Below are positions 53,933 to 62,732 of a stretch of DNA of 64,000 bases, one piece after another. The translations under genes were made by a program, and so were the position numbers. The notes under the pieces were generated by a model. That model saw only the letters and a list, made by a program, of their open reading frames with translations. It had not been told where the DNA came from and ran no database searches. This DNA comes from Saccharopolyspora hirsuta (lineage in GTDB: Bacteria; Actinomycetota; Actinomycetes; Mycobacteriales; Pseudonocardiaceae), in the NCBI RefSeq assembly GCF_008630535.1, contig NZ_VWPH01000001.1:62001-126000 (forward strand), written 5' to 3'. Numbering within the stretch: the stretch's first letter is position 1; each line of letters opens with the position of its first letter.

Positions 53933-54721
53933 GTGGTGACCGAGCGAGGTCCAGGCACTCCGCCGCTGCTGGTGCTCGAGAAGATCAAGCGGATCCTCGA
54001 CTGCTTCTCCGTGTCGGCCCCTGAACCGAGCCTGCGTGAGATCGTGCAGCTCAGCGGGCTGAATCAGAGCACGTGCCAGCGCTTGGTCCACAATCTCGTG
54101 CGCGAGGGCTTCCTGGACCGCTCCGGGGACCGCTACCGGATCGGGCTGACGCTGGTGCAGCTCGCGGCACCCGGCACGTTCGGGCTCGACATCGTGCAGC
54201 GAACGAAGCCGGTGCTGCAGCGGTTGTGCGACGAGACCGGCGAGACCGCGTGCCTCTACGTGCGCGACGGCGCGTTCAGAACGGTGATCGCCGTGGCGGA
54301 AACGCGTCACATCGTGATGCGTCTGTTCAAAGTCGGCATGGTGATGCCGCTGCACGCCGGTGCCCCGGGCAAGGTCTTCCTGGCCCATGACCCCGCAGCG
54401 CGCGCGGACGTGGTCAGGGAAGGGCTGTCGAGGTACACGGCGCACACGCCGACCGACATCGACGTGTTGGACGCGCAGGTCGAGCTCGCCAGGGCCCAGG
54501 GCTACGCGGCGTCCTTCGAGGAGCGGCACGAAGGCGTCGGCTCGATCAGCGCGCCGGTGTTCGACCACGCTGGCGAGTTGGCGGCGGTGCTCGGAATCGG
54601 AGCGCCGACGCAGCGGGTCACCGAGGACGATGTCGACAAGATCGCGCCCCTGGTCGTCGCGGCCGGGCAGGACGCCAGCACCGCACTCGGGTATCGGCCG
54701 AGCAAGATCCATCCCGCCTGA
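53933..54721 (+). CDS. IclR family transcriptional regulator
   Basis: A 262-residue IclR protein: winged helix with SLREIVQLSGLNQSTCQRLVHNLV (about residues 32-55) and an effector domain with RQ-like LCDETGETACLYVRDG, GMVMPLHAGAPGKVFLA and SFEERHEGVGSISAPVFD. GTG at 53933 with GAGAGGGG six bases upstream. Divergent from the maleate-isomerase/carrier pair, which it probably controls through the palindrome at 53833-53863. Confidence 0.93.
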   Translation: MVTERGPGTPPLLVLEKIKRILDCFSVSAPEPSLREIVQLSGLNQSTCQRLVHNLVREGFLDRSGDRYRIGLTLVQLAAPGTFGLDIVQRTKPVLQRLCDETGETACLYVRDGAFRTVIAVAETRHIVMRLFKVGMVMPLHAGAPGKVFLAHDPAARADVVREGLSRYTAHTPTDIDVLDAQVELARAQGYAASFEERHEGVGSISAPVFDHAGELAAVLGIGAPTQRVTEDDVDKIAPLVVAAGQDASTALGYRPSKIHPA

Positions 54722-54759
54722 GCACCAGGCCGACTGCCTCACACGGAACCCGCGCGGGG

Positions 54760-55863
54760 TCAGGTTCGGATCAGCTGGTCGCGCTTGTGCGTGATCTCGT
54801 CGAGCAACTGCTGGAACGATGTGGCGAACTTGTCCACGCCTTCGCGCTCCAGCACCGCGGTGACGTCGTCGTAGTCGATGCCGACGGCGGCGAACTGGTC
54901 GAGCAGGCCGCGCGCCTGGTCGACATCCTGCTCCAGGGTGTCCGCGACGTGGCCGTGGTCCTGGAAGTCGTCCAGGGTCTGCCGCGTCATGGTGTTCACG
55001 GTCTGCGGTCCGATGAGCTGCTCGACGTAGCGCACATCGCGGTACTGCGGGTTCTTCGTCGAGGTCGAAGCCCACAGGCAGCGCTGCGGGGTCGCACCGG
55101 CGGCTGCTAGCTCCTCCCACTCGGCACCCGCGAACAGCTCCTTGTAGCCCTGGTAGGCGAGTTTGGCGTTGGCGATGGCCAGGGTGCCCTTGAGCTCCTG
55201 GTGCCCGCCGATGGCGTCGAGCCGGCGGTCGGCTTCGGTGTCGACGCGCGACACGAAGAACGACGCCACCGAGGCGACCGATCGCAGGTCGCCGCCGTTG
55301 TCCCGGAGCCGCCGCAACCCCCGCAGGTAGGCCTCGCCCGCGGCGCGGTGCCGGTCCAGGGAGAACAGCAGCGTGACGTTGACCGGAATCCCGCTGGCGA
55401 TGGACTCCTCGATGGCGGGCAGCCCGGCCCGCGTGCCGGGGATCTTCACGAACAGGTTCGGCCGGTCGATCAGCTGGTGCAGCCGCGAGACCTCGGCGAT
55501 GGTGGCCCGGGTGTCGTTCGCCAGGTTCGGGTCGACTTCGAGGGACACCCATCCGCCGAGGTTGTCCTGATCGCGGTCGAAGACCTCGCGGAGGGTGTCG
55601 CACGCGTCCCGGATGTCCTCGCGCGCGACGGCCAGGAAGATCTCCTTGGGATCGGATTCCGCGGCCAGCAGGTCGCGGAGCTGATCGTCGTAGTAGTCCC
55701 CCTCCGCGATGGCGCCTTGGAAGATCGTCGGGTTGGACGTCACCCCGGCCAGGCCCCGCTCGACGAGGCGGGCCAGGTCGCCGTCGCGGATGAACTTCCT
55801 GGACAGGTAGTCGACCCAGGCGCTCTGCCCGTGCTCGGCCAACGCGTGCAGCGGTGTCCTCAT
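54760..55863 (-). CDS. tal: Transaldolase
   Basis: A 367-residue TalB/actinobacterial-type transaldolase of the pentose phosphate pathway, transferring dihydroxyacetone units. GVTSNPTIFQGAI near residue 40, EVDPNLANDT, FVKIPGTRAGLPAIEE, NVTLLFSL and the Schiff-base lysine Lys270 in LWASTSTKNP. ATG at 55863 with GGGAGGG. It stands alone, not beside transketolase or zwf, suggesting a second, catabolic copy (inference). Confidence 0.95.
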   Translation of the reverse strand: MRTPLHALAEHGQSAWVDYLSRKFIRDGDLARLVERGLAGVTSNPTIFQGAIAEGDYYDDQLRDLLAAESDPKEIFLAVAREDIRDACDTLREVFDRDQDNLGGWVSLEVDPNLANDTRATIAEVSRLHQLIDRPNLFVKIPGTRAGLPAIEESIASGIPVNVTLLFSLDRHRAAGEAYLRGLRRLRDNGGDLRSVASVASFFVSRVDTEADRRLDAIGGHQELKGTLAIANAKLAYQGYKELFAGAEWEELAAAGATPQRCLWASTSTKNPQYRDVRYVEQLIGPQTVNTMTRQTLDDFQDHGHVADTLEQDVDQARGLLDQFAAVGIDYDDVTAVLEREGVDKFATSFQQLLDEITHKRDQLIRT

Positions 55864-56073
55864 GGCGCCCTCCCGTGCGAGCCGTGTCCAGCGGTCTACC
55901 CGGAAGATCCGGCGGTCACACCCGGCCGCTGCGCACCGGTGGCACCTGGGCCGATCCGGTGAACATCTGAGGGCGGGATCGATCTGGGCGAAGACGGGGG
56001 TGTGCGTCGGCGAGGTACTGGGTAGCGCGCTGGGCGGCCGGTGAACATCGACGAAGAGGAGGAGTGAGAGCAC

Positions 56074-56358
56074 GTGGCCGCGACCTCTCGTCTGCCCAAG
56101 CCCGTCAGCGAGGCCTGGCACTGGCAGCTCCACGCCGCCTGCCGGGACGTGAGCGTCAGCCGGTTCTTCCACCCGGAGAACGAACGCGGCACCGCGCGCG
56201 ACGACCGCGAGGAGCAGGCCAAGCTGATCTGCGCGCGGTGCCCGGTGGTGCGGCAGTGCCGCGAGCACGCGCTGAAGGCCCGCGAACCGTACGGCATCTG
56301 GGGTGGCCTGGGTGAGCGGGAGCGGCGCGAACTGATCGACCGGGGCCGCGTGGCGTGA
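56074..56358 (+). CDS. WhiB family iron-sulfur regulator
   Basis: A 94-residue WhiB-like protein with the four cluster-ligating cysteines Cys23, Cys53, Cys56 and Cys62 (AACRD ... CARCPVVRQC), the GIWGGLGERERR turn and a basic C-terminus. Such proteins bind a 4Fe-4S cluster and region 4 of the principal sigma factor. GTG start with GAGGAGGAG upstream. Which WhiB class it represents cannot be set from sequence alone. Confidence 0.95.
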   Translation: MAATSRLPKPVSEAWHWQLHAACRDVSVSRFFHPENERGTARDDREEQAKLICARCPVVRQCREHALKAREPYGIWGGLGERERRELIDRGRVA

Positions 56359-56990
56359 CACCGGAAGCACCTGCGCACGTGATCACCTGCTGACACAGGT
56401 GGTCTGCACGGCGGAAGCGGTGCGTGGGCCGCAGGTCGAGATGCAGTACCAGACCGTGACGTACCTCGCAGGCGAAGCGCCGGGCTCGGCGGCAGCGGCC
56501 TGGGGTTGAAGCCCCGGTGCGGTCGGGTAGCCGAGGGCCGCGACCCCGACCGGGACGACGTGGAGGAGGTTCGTCCGGATGTACCACGCCAGGAAGCTGA
56601 GAGGTGCGGCGCGCCGCATCACCGCGAGGCTGTCCGCGCGTCGCGCGGTCCCGAAGCAGCGATCGGGCCCGCCGGGCCTCTTGCGCACCGGCCCCAGCGG
56701 TCCGGAGGTCTTCCGGGAGTTCGTCGGAGATCGAAAAGGCGGGGACCGCCGGAGGTGAGGTGCTGCGCCGCCGCTGGTGGTGGCCTGTGCGCTGGCGGGC
56801 ACCGTCCTGCACGACATCGACCTCACCGGGCGCGAGGAACTGGACCTGGCCGGGGCTGGACGGACTCCGCGTCGGCACGAACGCGGTGCACCTCGACCTG
56901 AACGCAGCACCGACCGCATCGAACTCGAACTCCGGCTGGACCTCGAACACGGCGGAACCCTGCCCCACGTCGTGCGCCGGGAGGAAGCAG
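56359..56990. other. Intergenic stretch, at most a small or decayed gene
   Basis: About 630 bp between WhiB and the GntR gene. On the minus strand 56383-56619 could encode 78 residues with a basic start, one hydrophobic segment and two Cys (MRRAAPLSFLAWYIR start), but the ribosome site is poor. On the plus strand 56777-57000 reads in shifting frames like a damaged protein ending IELELRLDLEHGGTLPH. Neither is called as a gene. Confidence 0.4.
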
Positions 56991-57878
56991 CTACTGCCTG
57001 GTTCCGCCGGTCGGGTTCGCCTTCTCAGCGCTCACCGTGGTGAGGTGGCGGCGCATGGCCTCCGACGCCTCGTCGCGCCGGTCGGCCAGGAGCAGGTCGG
57101 CGATCTCGACGTGCTCGCGGCACCGGATGATCGCCCGGTCACGCGCCAGCGAGCGGCGGTACTCGATGAGGCGGCGCAACCGGTCGATGCGCTTGAGGGT
57201 GTCGATGAAGAACGTGTTGCGGCTGCACTCCGCGATCGCCTCGTGGAAGCCGCTGTTGAGGTCGAACAGCTCGGCGTTGCCGACCGTCCAGATGTCTCCG
57301 CCGACCAGCCGCTGCTGCTGGGCGCGCACCTCCTCGATCGCCTCGCGGTCGAGCTCGAAGGTCGGTTCGAGGATGGCGGCGGGCTCGATGACCAGCCGGA
57401 ACCGGTAGCTGTCCTGGTAAGCGCGCAGGGTGGTGAGCATGGGCTGGAACTCCCAGCCGTAACCGGGACGCCGCTCGATCCAGCCCTCACCGCTGATCCG
57501 GTGCAGGATCCGAGAGAGCTGGGCGGGGGTGAGGTCGTAGTCGCGGGCGAGCCCGTTCTCCGTGACGCGGTCGGGGAGCTTGCCGTCGAGCCGGTCGGCG
57601 GCGATGCGCAGGTACAGCTGCTCGGTGTCGTCGACGTCGGTCTCCGCGGCGGGGAGTTCCCCGGCGGTGCGCAGGACTACGTACCCGCCCCGGTCGGCGA
57701 CGCCGACGACACCGTCGTCGGCCAGCAGCCGCAGCGCGCTGCGGACGGGGGAGCGCGACACCCGCAGGTGCTCGGCCAGCGTCCGCTCCACCAGCTTGGT
57801 GCCGGTGGGCACCTGCCGCTCGCGGATGTAGTCCACGATGCGGGCGGCGGTCTGGCGTGTCAGCGGGGTCGGTGCCAC
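56991..57878 (-). CDS. GntR/FCD regulator with two winged-helix domains
   Basis: A 295-residue regulator. Residues about 5-70 are a GntR winged helix (TKLVERTLAEHLRVSRSPVR), about 85-148 a second winged-helix-like region (LPDRVTENGLARDYDLTPAQ then SRILHRISGEGWIERR), and about 150-290 an FCD effector domain with candidate metal ligands in FHEAIAE and REHVEIADLL. GTG at 57878 is taken; a TTG at 57926 would add 16 residues. It is the last gene of the CitMHS operon and its likely regulator. Confidence 0.85.
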   Translation of the reverse strand: MAPTPLTRQTAARIVDYIRERQVPTGTKLVERTLAEHLRVSRSPVRSALRLLADDGVVGVADRGGYVVLRTAGELPAAETDVDDTEQLYLRIAADRLDGKLPDRVTENGLARDYDLTPAQLSRILHRISGEGWIERRPGYGWEFQPMLTTLRAYQDSYRFRLVIEPAAILEPTFELDREAIEEVRAQQQRLVGGDIWTVGNAELFDLNSGFHEAIAECSRNTFFIDTLKRIDRLRRLIEYRRSLARDRAIIRCREHVEIADLLLADRRDEASEAMRRHLTTVSAEKANPTGGTRQ

Positions 57879-57945
57879 GGTCTGCGTCCCATCCTTCCGG
57901 TCGCCGCGGGGTGCGGTCCGGGACAAGGCTAGGACGCGGTCCTCG

Positions 57946-58242
57946 TCACCGCGGCAGGGCGTCGACGAGGTGCTCGACTGCCGGTGGTTCGGCGAAGTGC
58001 GGGCTCGCCAGCTCCCGCCAGCGGGCGAAGCCCGCCGAGGCGCGGAAGGTCACCGTGTGGTGCTCGACGGTCTCCCACTCCACCAGCAGCCGGTACAGCA
58101 GCGGGTCCTCCACGCTGCGCACGAGCCGGACGCCGTGGCATCCCCCGGCGGCGAGGAACACCGGGACGGCCTCGGCGACGGCGGCCTCGAACGCCGCCCC
58201 GGAACCGGTGTTGATCCGGATGTGCGCGATTTCGATGATCAC
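57946..58242 (-). CDS. Antibiotic biosynthesis monooxygenase-like (ABM) domain protein
   Basis: A 98-residue ferredoxin-like alpha/beta protein: IIEIAHIRINTGSGAAFEAA, GCHGVRLVRSVEDP, YRLLVEWETVEHH and FRASAGFARW. ABM-domain proteins act as small monooxygenases, isomerases or aldehyde-binding stress proteins. GTG start with GAGAGGA. Fourteen bases separate it from the transporter upstream, so it belongs to the operon. Function here is unknown. Confidence 0.85.
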   Translation of the reverse strand: MIIEIAHIRINTGSGAAFEAAVAEAVPVFLAAGGCHGVRLVRSVEDPLLYRLLVEWETVEHHTVTFRASAGFARWRELASPHFAEPPAVEHLVDALPR

Positions 58243-58255
58243 GTCGTTCGTCCTC

Positions 58256-59551
58256 TCAGTTCAGGGTGATGGCGCCGGTGAGCACGGTGAAGGCGACCAT
58301 GCCGAGCGAGACGACCACGACTCGCAGCAGCGCGAAGCGCTGGAACTCGCCGAGGTCCTTGTCGATCAGCCCGAGCAGCACCCACAGCGGTGCCGAAGCC
58401 GGGCCGATGGAGTGCAGCATCTGGCCGATCACTCCCGCGCGGGCGATCTCGTAGGCCTCGATGCCGTGGTGGCCCGCCGACTCCGCGAGCACGGGCAGGA
58501 TGCCGAAGAAGTAGGCGTCGTTGGACATGAAGAAGCTCAGCGGCAGCCCGATCAGCGCGGTGAACAGCGGGATCAGACCGCCGAGGGAGTGCGGGACGAC
58601 GGAGAGCAGGGTGTTGGCCATCGCGTCGACCATGCCGGTCTCGGACAGGATTCCGGTGAAGATCCCGGCTCCGAGCACCAGCACGACCACCGGTACCGCG
58701 TTGGCGGCGTGCTTGCGGACGACCTCGCCCTGCTCGGTGAGCTCGGGGTGGTTGACCAGCAGCGCGATCACCAGACCGGCCATGAACAGCACGGCCGGTT
58801 CGGCCACCCCCGCCACGAGCAGGACCAGCAGCACCAGCGTCAGTCCCGCGTTGAACCACAGGCGCCAGCCGCGGGCCTGGTCGTCCTCGGAGCGCTGCTC
58901 GCGCAGCTCTCGGGCGACCTCGGCCAGGACGGCGTCGTCGATGCGCTTGCGCTGCCCGCGACCGAGGAAGAAGGCGACGACGATGATCAGCGCCGAGGTC
59001 AGCAGCAGGCTCGGGATGAGCGGGTTGAAGTAGGTCGCGGCGTCGAGGTGCAGCACCGAGATCGCCCTGGTGGCCGCACCGCCCCACGGCGTGGTGCCCG
59101 AGATCGTGCCCAGCGCCATGGTGGCGATGGTGGCGATGACCAGCGGGTTGATGCCGAGCCTGCGGTAGATCGGCAGGAACGCCGAGCAGATGATCATGTA
59201 GCTGGTGGTGCCGTCCCCGTCGAGCGCGACCAGCAGGGCCAGCACGGCCGTGCCGACGCAGATCCGCACCGGGTCCCCTTTGGACAGCCGGATGATCCCC
59301 TTGGAGATCGGGTCGAAGAGACCGGCGTCCATCATGACGCCGAAGTACAGGACGGCGAACAGCAGCAGGACCGCCGTCGGAGCGACGGTTTCGATCCCTT
59401 CCACGGCCATGTCGCCGAGACTCGCGCCGCGACCGGCGATGATCGCGAAGAGCACGGGCGCGGCGATGATGGCGGCGAACGCTGTCGCGTACTTGCGCAT
59501 GACCAGCACCATGAAGGTGCCGAGCGTCAAGAAGCCTAGGGTGGCGAGCAT
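58256..59551 (-). CDS. CitMHS family citrate/tricarboxylate transporter
   Basis: A 431-residue membrane protein with about twelve segments. Family marks are LLLFAVLYFGVMMDAGLFDP, LVALDGDGTTSYMI, GTTPWGGAATRAI and LPLSFFMSNDAYFFGILP. CitM-type carriers import citrate or related acids complexed with a divalent metal. ATG at 59551. Neighbouring dehydrogenases suggest a hydroxy di- or tricarboxylic acid such as citrate, isocitrate or tartrate. Confidence 0.9.
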   Translation of the reverse strand: MLATLGFLTLGTFMVLVMRKYATAFAAIIAAPVLFAIIAGRGASLGDMAVEGIETVAPTAVLLLFAVLYFGVMMDAGLFDPISKGIIRLSKGDPVRICVGTAVLALLVALDGDGTTSYMIICSAFLPIYRRLGINPLVIATIATMALGTISGTTPWGGAATRAISVLHLDAATYFNPLIPSLLLTSALIIVVAFFLGRGQRKRIDDAVLAEVARELREQRSEDDQARGWRLWFNAGLTLVLLVLLVAGVAEPAVLFMAGLVIALLVNHPELTEQGEVVRKHAANAVPVVVLVLGAGIFTGILSETGMVDAMANTLLSVVPHSLGGLIPLFTALIGLPLSFFMSNDAYFFGILPVLAESAGHHGIEAYEIARAGVIGQMLHSIGPASAPLWVLLGLIDKDLGEFQRFALLRVVVVSLGMVAFTVLTGAITLN

Positions 59552-59597
59552 CGTTGCTGCTCCAGGTGAGCTTGGGACTTCCGGGCAGGAGGCATCG

Positions 59598-59623
59598 ACC
59601 GGGGCGGCCGAGGCCGCCCCGGT
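59598..59623. terminator. Intra-operon GC-rich hairpin
   Basis: ACCGGGGCGGCC (59598-59609) pairs perfectly with 59612-59623 around a 2-nt turn. It lies between the cupin gene and the transporter gene on the minus strand, where it could attenuate or stabilise the transcript rather than end it. Confidence 0.5.
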
Positions 59624-59703
59624 GGGGTGAGAACTGCCGTGTTCGGCAGGGCGAGAACCGCGGCCTGCGCCCTGCTCCTGGGGCGCCCAGGGCTGCCGCG
59701 GGC

Positions 59704-60147
59704 CTAGTCGGCGGTGGCGGCGTGTTCGGCGTCGACTCGGGTGGTGATGCCGGTTTCGACGATGGTGCGGGTGGCGTCGACGGAGGCGTAGGTCCAGAGG
59801 ATGCGCATCGGTGCGGTGGCGGAGGCGTTGCGGAAGCGGTGGGGGACTCCGGCCGCGACGTAGGTGGTGTCGAAGGTGGTGAGTTCGTGCTCCTGGCCGT
59901 CGATCTCGACGATGGCGTTGCCTTCGAGGATCACGACGCTCTCCGGGCAGTTGTGGGTGTGCAGCGGGATGCCGACACCGCCTTCGAAGAGCGTCTGCCC
60001 GTTGAGGAACACCCGTGCGCCGCGCGCGCGTGTGACCAGCGGGATCGTGCTCGCGCCGCCGCCGCGGGAGAAGGCGTCGAGTTCGGCCGGGCGCAGCACC
60101 GAGGCGGGGAACTCCGCGTCGCAGGGGTCGTGGGACTGTGCGTTCAT
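59704..60147 (-). CDS. Cupin domain protein
   Basis: A 147-residue single cupin: motif 1 IPLHTHNCPESVVILEGNAI (His-His-Glu metal ligands), motif 2 YVAAGVPHRFRN (His). Such proteins bind a metal and act as small isomerases, dioxygenases or sensors. ATG overlaps the aldehyde dehydrogenase stop by 4 bp, so it is coupled to that step. The reaction is unknown. Confidence 0.88.
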   Translation of the reverse strand: MNAQSHDPCDAEFPASVLRPAELDAFSRGGGASTIPLVTRARGARVFLNGQTLFEGGVGIPLHTHNCPESVVILEGNAIVEIDGQEHELTTFDTTYVAAGVPHRFRNASATAPMRILWTYASVDATRTIVETGITTRVDAEHAATAD

Positions 60148-61511
60148 CGCGAACCGATCCAGAGCGTCTTGACGTTGACGAATTCGCGGATGCCCTCCGC
60201 GCCGAGTTCGCGGCCGTAGCCGGACTTCTTGATGCCGCCGAAGGGAAGCCGCGGATCGGAGGCCACGAGGCCGTTGATGAACACCGCGCCCGCGTCGATG
60301 CGGCGCGCGAAGTCCCTGGCGCGATCGAGGTCGCTGGTCCACAGCGCGGCGCCCAGACCGAACTCCGTCCGGTTGGCCAGCGCGAGCGCCTCCTCGGCGT
60401 CGGCGACGCGGGTGATGGCCGCGACCGGCCCGAAGGTCTCCTCGGTGAAGGCGGCCATGCCGGGGGTGACGTGGTCGAGCACGGTGGGCGGGTAGAAGAA
60501 CCCGGGGCCCTCCAACGGCTTTCCGCCGGTGAGCACCGCCGCCCCCGCCTCCACCGTGCGCTGCACCTGGTCGTGCAGCGCCTCGCGCAGGTTCGCCCTC
60601 GCCATCGGGCCGATCCTGGTGGTGGGATCAAGGGGATCGCCGACCGGCAGCGCCCGGGCGGCCTCGGTGAAGGCGGCGACGAAGTCGTCGGCCACGGCCT
60701 GCTCCACCAGGAACCGCTTGGCGTTGACGCAGCTCTGCCCGACGTTGGTGAACCTGGCCTGCACGGCGGTCTCGGCCGCTGCGGCGATGTCGGCATCGGC
60801 CAGCACGATGAAGGGGTCCGACCCGCCGAGTTCGAGCACCTGCTTCTTCAGCTGCGCCCCGGCCTGGGCGGCCACGATCGAACCGACTTCGGTGGAACCG
60901 GTGAGGGTGACCGCCGAGATGCGGTCGTCGGCGATGAGGTCGGCGACCGCGGGCACCGGCAGCAGCAGGCTGCGGCACAGGCCCTCCGGAGCACCGGCTT
61001 CGCGGACGACCTCCTCGACGGCCAGCGCGCACTGCGGAACGTTGTTGGCGTGCTTGAGGATCGCGCCGTTACCGGCCGCGAGCGCCGGGGCGGCGAAGCG
61101 GAAGTACTGCCAGAACGGGTAGTTCCACGGCATGATCGCCAGCACCACGCCGAGCGGGTCGTAGACCACTGCGGACTCGGCGGCGTTGGACTTCACCGGT
61201 CGGCCTGCGAGGTAGTCGGCGGCGTGCTCGGCGTAGTGCTCGCAGGTCAGGGCGCACTTGTCGATCTCGGCTTCGGCCTCGGTGATGGGTTTGCCCATCT
61301 CCGCGGTGATCAACCGGGCGTACTCCTGCCTGCCCGAGCGCAGGACCGCGGCGATGGAGCGCAGCAGCGCGACCCGTTCGGAGATCGGGAGCCTGCGCCA
61401 CTGGCGCTGCGCGGCCACGGCTCCGTCGAGAGCGATGTCGACCTCGGCTGGTGAGTTCGGTTCGAACCGGGCGAGTTCTGCCTCGGTGGCCGGGTTGGTG
61501 GAGACGATCAC
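60144..61511 (-). CDS. Succinate-semialdehyde dehydrogenase-like aldehyde dehydrogenase
   Basis: A 455-residue aldehyde dehydrogenase: IMPWNYPFWQYFRFAAPALA, LKHANNVPQCA, LTGSTEVGSIV, ELGGSDPFIV with the general-base Glu, and the nucleophile loop VGQSCVNAKRF. The short N-terminus and these motifs place it near the GabD/Sad semialdehyde dehydrogenases. GTG at 61511 overlaps the upstream dehydrogenase stop by 4 bp. It probably oxidises a semialdehyde formed downstream of that dehydrogenase. Confidence 0.9.
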   Translation of the reverse strand: MIVSTNPATEAELARFEPNSPAEVDIALDGAVAAQRQWRRLPISERVALLRSIAAVLRSGRQEYARLITAEMGKPITEAEAEIDKCALTCEHYAEHAADYLAGRPVKSNAAESAVVYDPLGVVLAIMPWNYPFWQYFRFAAPALAAGNGAILKHANNVPQCALAVEEVVREAGAPEGLCRSLLLPVPAVADLIADDRISAVTLTGSTEVGSIVAAQAGAQLKKQVLELGGSDPFIVLADADIAAAAETAVQARFTNVGQSCVNAKRFLVEQAVADDFVAAFTEAARALPVGDPLDPTTRIGPMARANLREALHDQVQRTVEAGAAVLTGGKPLEGPGFFYPPTVLDHVTPGMAAFTEETFGPVAAITRVADAEEALALANRTEFGLGAALWTSDLDRARDFARRIDAGAVFINGLVASDPRLPFGGIKKSGYGRELGAEGIREFVNVKTLWIGSR

Positions 61512-62584
61512 CGCTCGCCGCCCTTCTCGTCCAACGCGGCCAGGACGGCGTCGGTGAACGCTTCGGTGCCCAGGGAGCCGCCGATGTCGCGGGTCCGGGT
61601 GGCCGGATCGGACAGCGCGGACTCCACAGCGGATTCGACGAGCGCCGCGGCTGCGGTCATCGTCGGCGCGGTGTGCTTGGTGCCGAGCCAGTCGAGCAGC
61701 ATCGCCGCGGACAGGATCAGCGAGGTCGGGTTGGCGACGCCCCGACCGGCGATGTCCGGCGCGGACCCGTGCTGGGCCTGGCCCACGCAGATGTCGTGAC
61801 CGGCGTTGATGGAGCCGCCGAGGCCGAGGCTGCCGGACAGCTCGGATGCCTCGTCGGAGAGGATGTCGCCGAACATGTTCGTGGTCACCAGCACGTCGAA
61901 GGTGTGCGGGCGGCGCACCAGCAGGGCGGCGGTGGCGTCGACGATGAGCTCCTCCAGCTCGACGTCGGGGTAGTCGGCGGCGACCTTGCGGACCTCGCGC
62001 AGGAACAGGCCGTCGGAGAGCTTGACGACGTTGGCCTTGTGCACCGCGGTCACCTTCTTGCGGCGGGTGCGGGCCAGCTCGAACGCCGTGCGCGCGACGC
62101 GCGCGGAGGCCTTGGCCGAGACCTTGCGCACCGACAGGGCCAGATCTTCGTCGGGCATGAACTCGCCGGTCCCGGCAACCATGTTGCGGTCCGAGTAGAA
62201 GCCTTCGGTGTTCTCGCGAACGATCACCAGGTCCATCGGGTGCCGCAGGACCGACAGGTCCGGGCGCGAGCGGCACGGTCGCACGTTGGCGAACAGCTCG
62301 AAGGCGGTCCGCAGCTCGGCGGAGGGGTTGATGCCGCCGTCGGCGCGGGACGGGTAGTCGTAGTGCTGCACCGGGCCGAGCAGGACGCCGTCGACCTGCG
62401 GGATGCGCTCCATGACGCGCCCCGGCAGCGTGGTGCCTTCTTCGGCGAGCGTTTTCAGGCCGATGTCGTGGATTTCGATCTCCAGGCCTAGGCCCAGCAG
62501 GCGATCGGTGGCGGTGAGGACCCGGAGGGTGGCGTCGGTGATCTCGGGACCGATGCCGTCCCCCGGCAGGACGAGCAGGTGCAC
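61508..62584 (-). CDS. Isocitrate/isopropylmalate/tartrate dehydrogenase family protein
   Basis: A 358-residue beta-hydroxyacid oxidative decarboxylase: LPGDGIGPEITDA, VIVRENTEGFYSD, TAVHKANVVKLSDGLF, VTTNMFGDILSDEAS and GSAPDIAGRGVANPTSLILSA (split). The family oxidises isocitrate, isopropylmalate, homoisocitrate or tartrate. GTG start with AAAGGA. First gene of the operon; the linked semialdehyde dehydrogenase and CitMHS carrier suggest a catabolic substrate rather than leucine synthesis. Confidence 0.9.
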   Translation of the reverse strand: MHLLVLPGDGIGPEITDATLRVLTATDRLLGLGLEIEIHDIGLKTLAEEGTTLPGRVMERIPQVDGVLLGPVQHYDYPSRADGGINPSAELRTAFELFANVRPCRSRPDLSVLRHPMDLVIVRENTEGFYSDRNMVAGTGEFMPDEDLALSVRKVSAKASARVARTAFELARTRRKKVTAVHKANVVKLSDGLFLREVRKVAADYPDVELEELIVDATAALLVRRPHTFDVLVTTNMFGDILSDEASELSGSLGLGGSINAGHDICVGQAQHGSAPDIAGRGVANPTSLILSAAMLLDWLGTKHTAPTMTAAAALVESAVESALSDPATRTRDIGGSLGTEAFTDAVLAALDEKGGER

Positions 62585-62642
62585 GGTGTCGGGTTCCTTT
62601 CCAGGCGGGCCAAGTCGGCCGCGAGGAGAACCCTAGAACCCA

Positions 62643-62664
62643 TCTTGGTTTTTTTCAACCAAGA
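62643..62664. promoter_or_regulatory. Operator palindrome before the CitMHS operon
   Basis: TCTTGGTT and AACCAAGA (62643-62650 and 62657-62664) are perfect inverted arms around TTTTTC, in an AT-rich island 59 bp before the operon start. The TTGGT/ACCAA core resembles FCD-type GntR operators (a TGGT-N-ACCA pattern), so the GntR gene at 56991 is a candidate binder. Confidence 0.65.
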
Positions 62665-62732
62665 AATACCAACATCTTCGGCCGCGTTCCCCGCTCCGGG
62701 AAAGCTCCGGTCGACACCGGCGTTCGGGGCGG

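Noticed and set aside
56777-57043. Plus-strand frame ending in an Asp23-like strand
   Set aside because: Only a short stretch is protein-like and it changes frame; too little to call a pseudogene.
61508-62584. Assignment as 3-isopropylmalate dehydrogenase LeuB
   Set aside because: Operon with a CitMHS carrier and semialdehyde dehydrogenase, and no leucine genes nearby, argue for a catabolic hydroxy-acid dehydrogenase.
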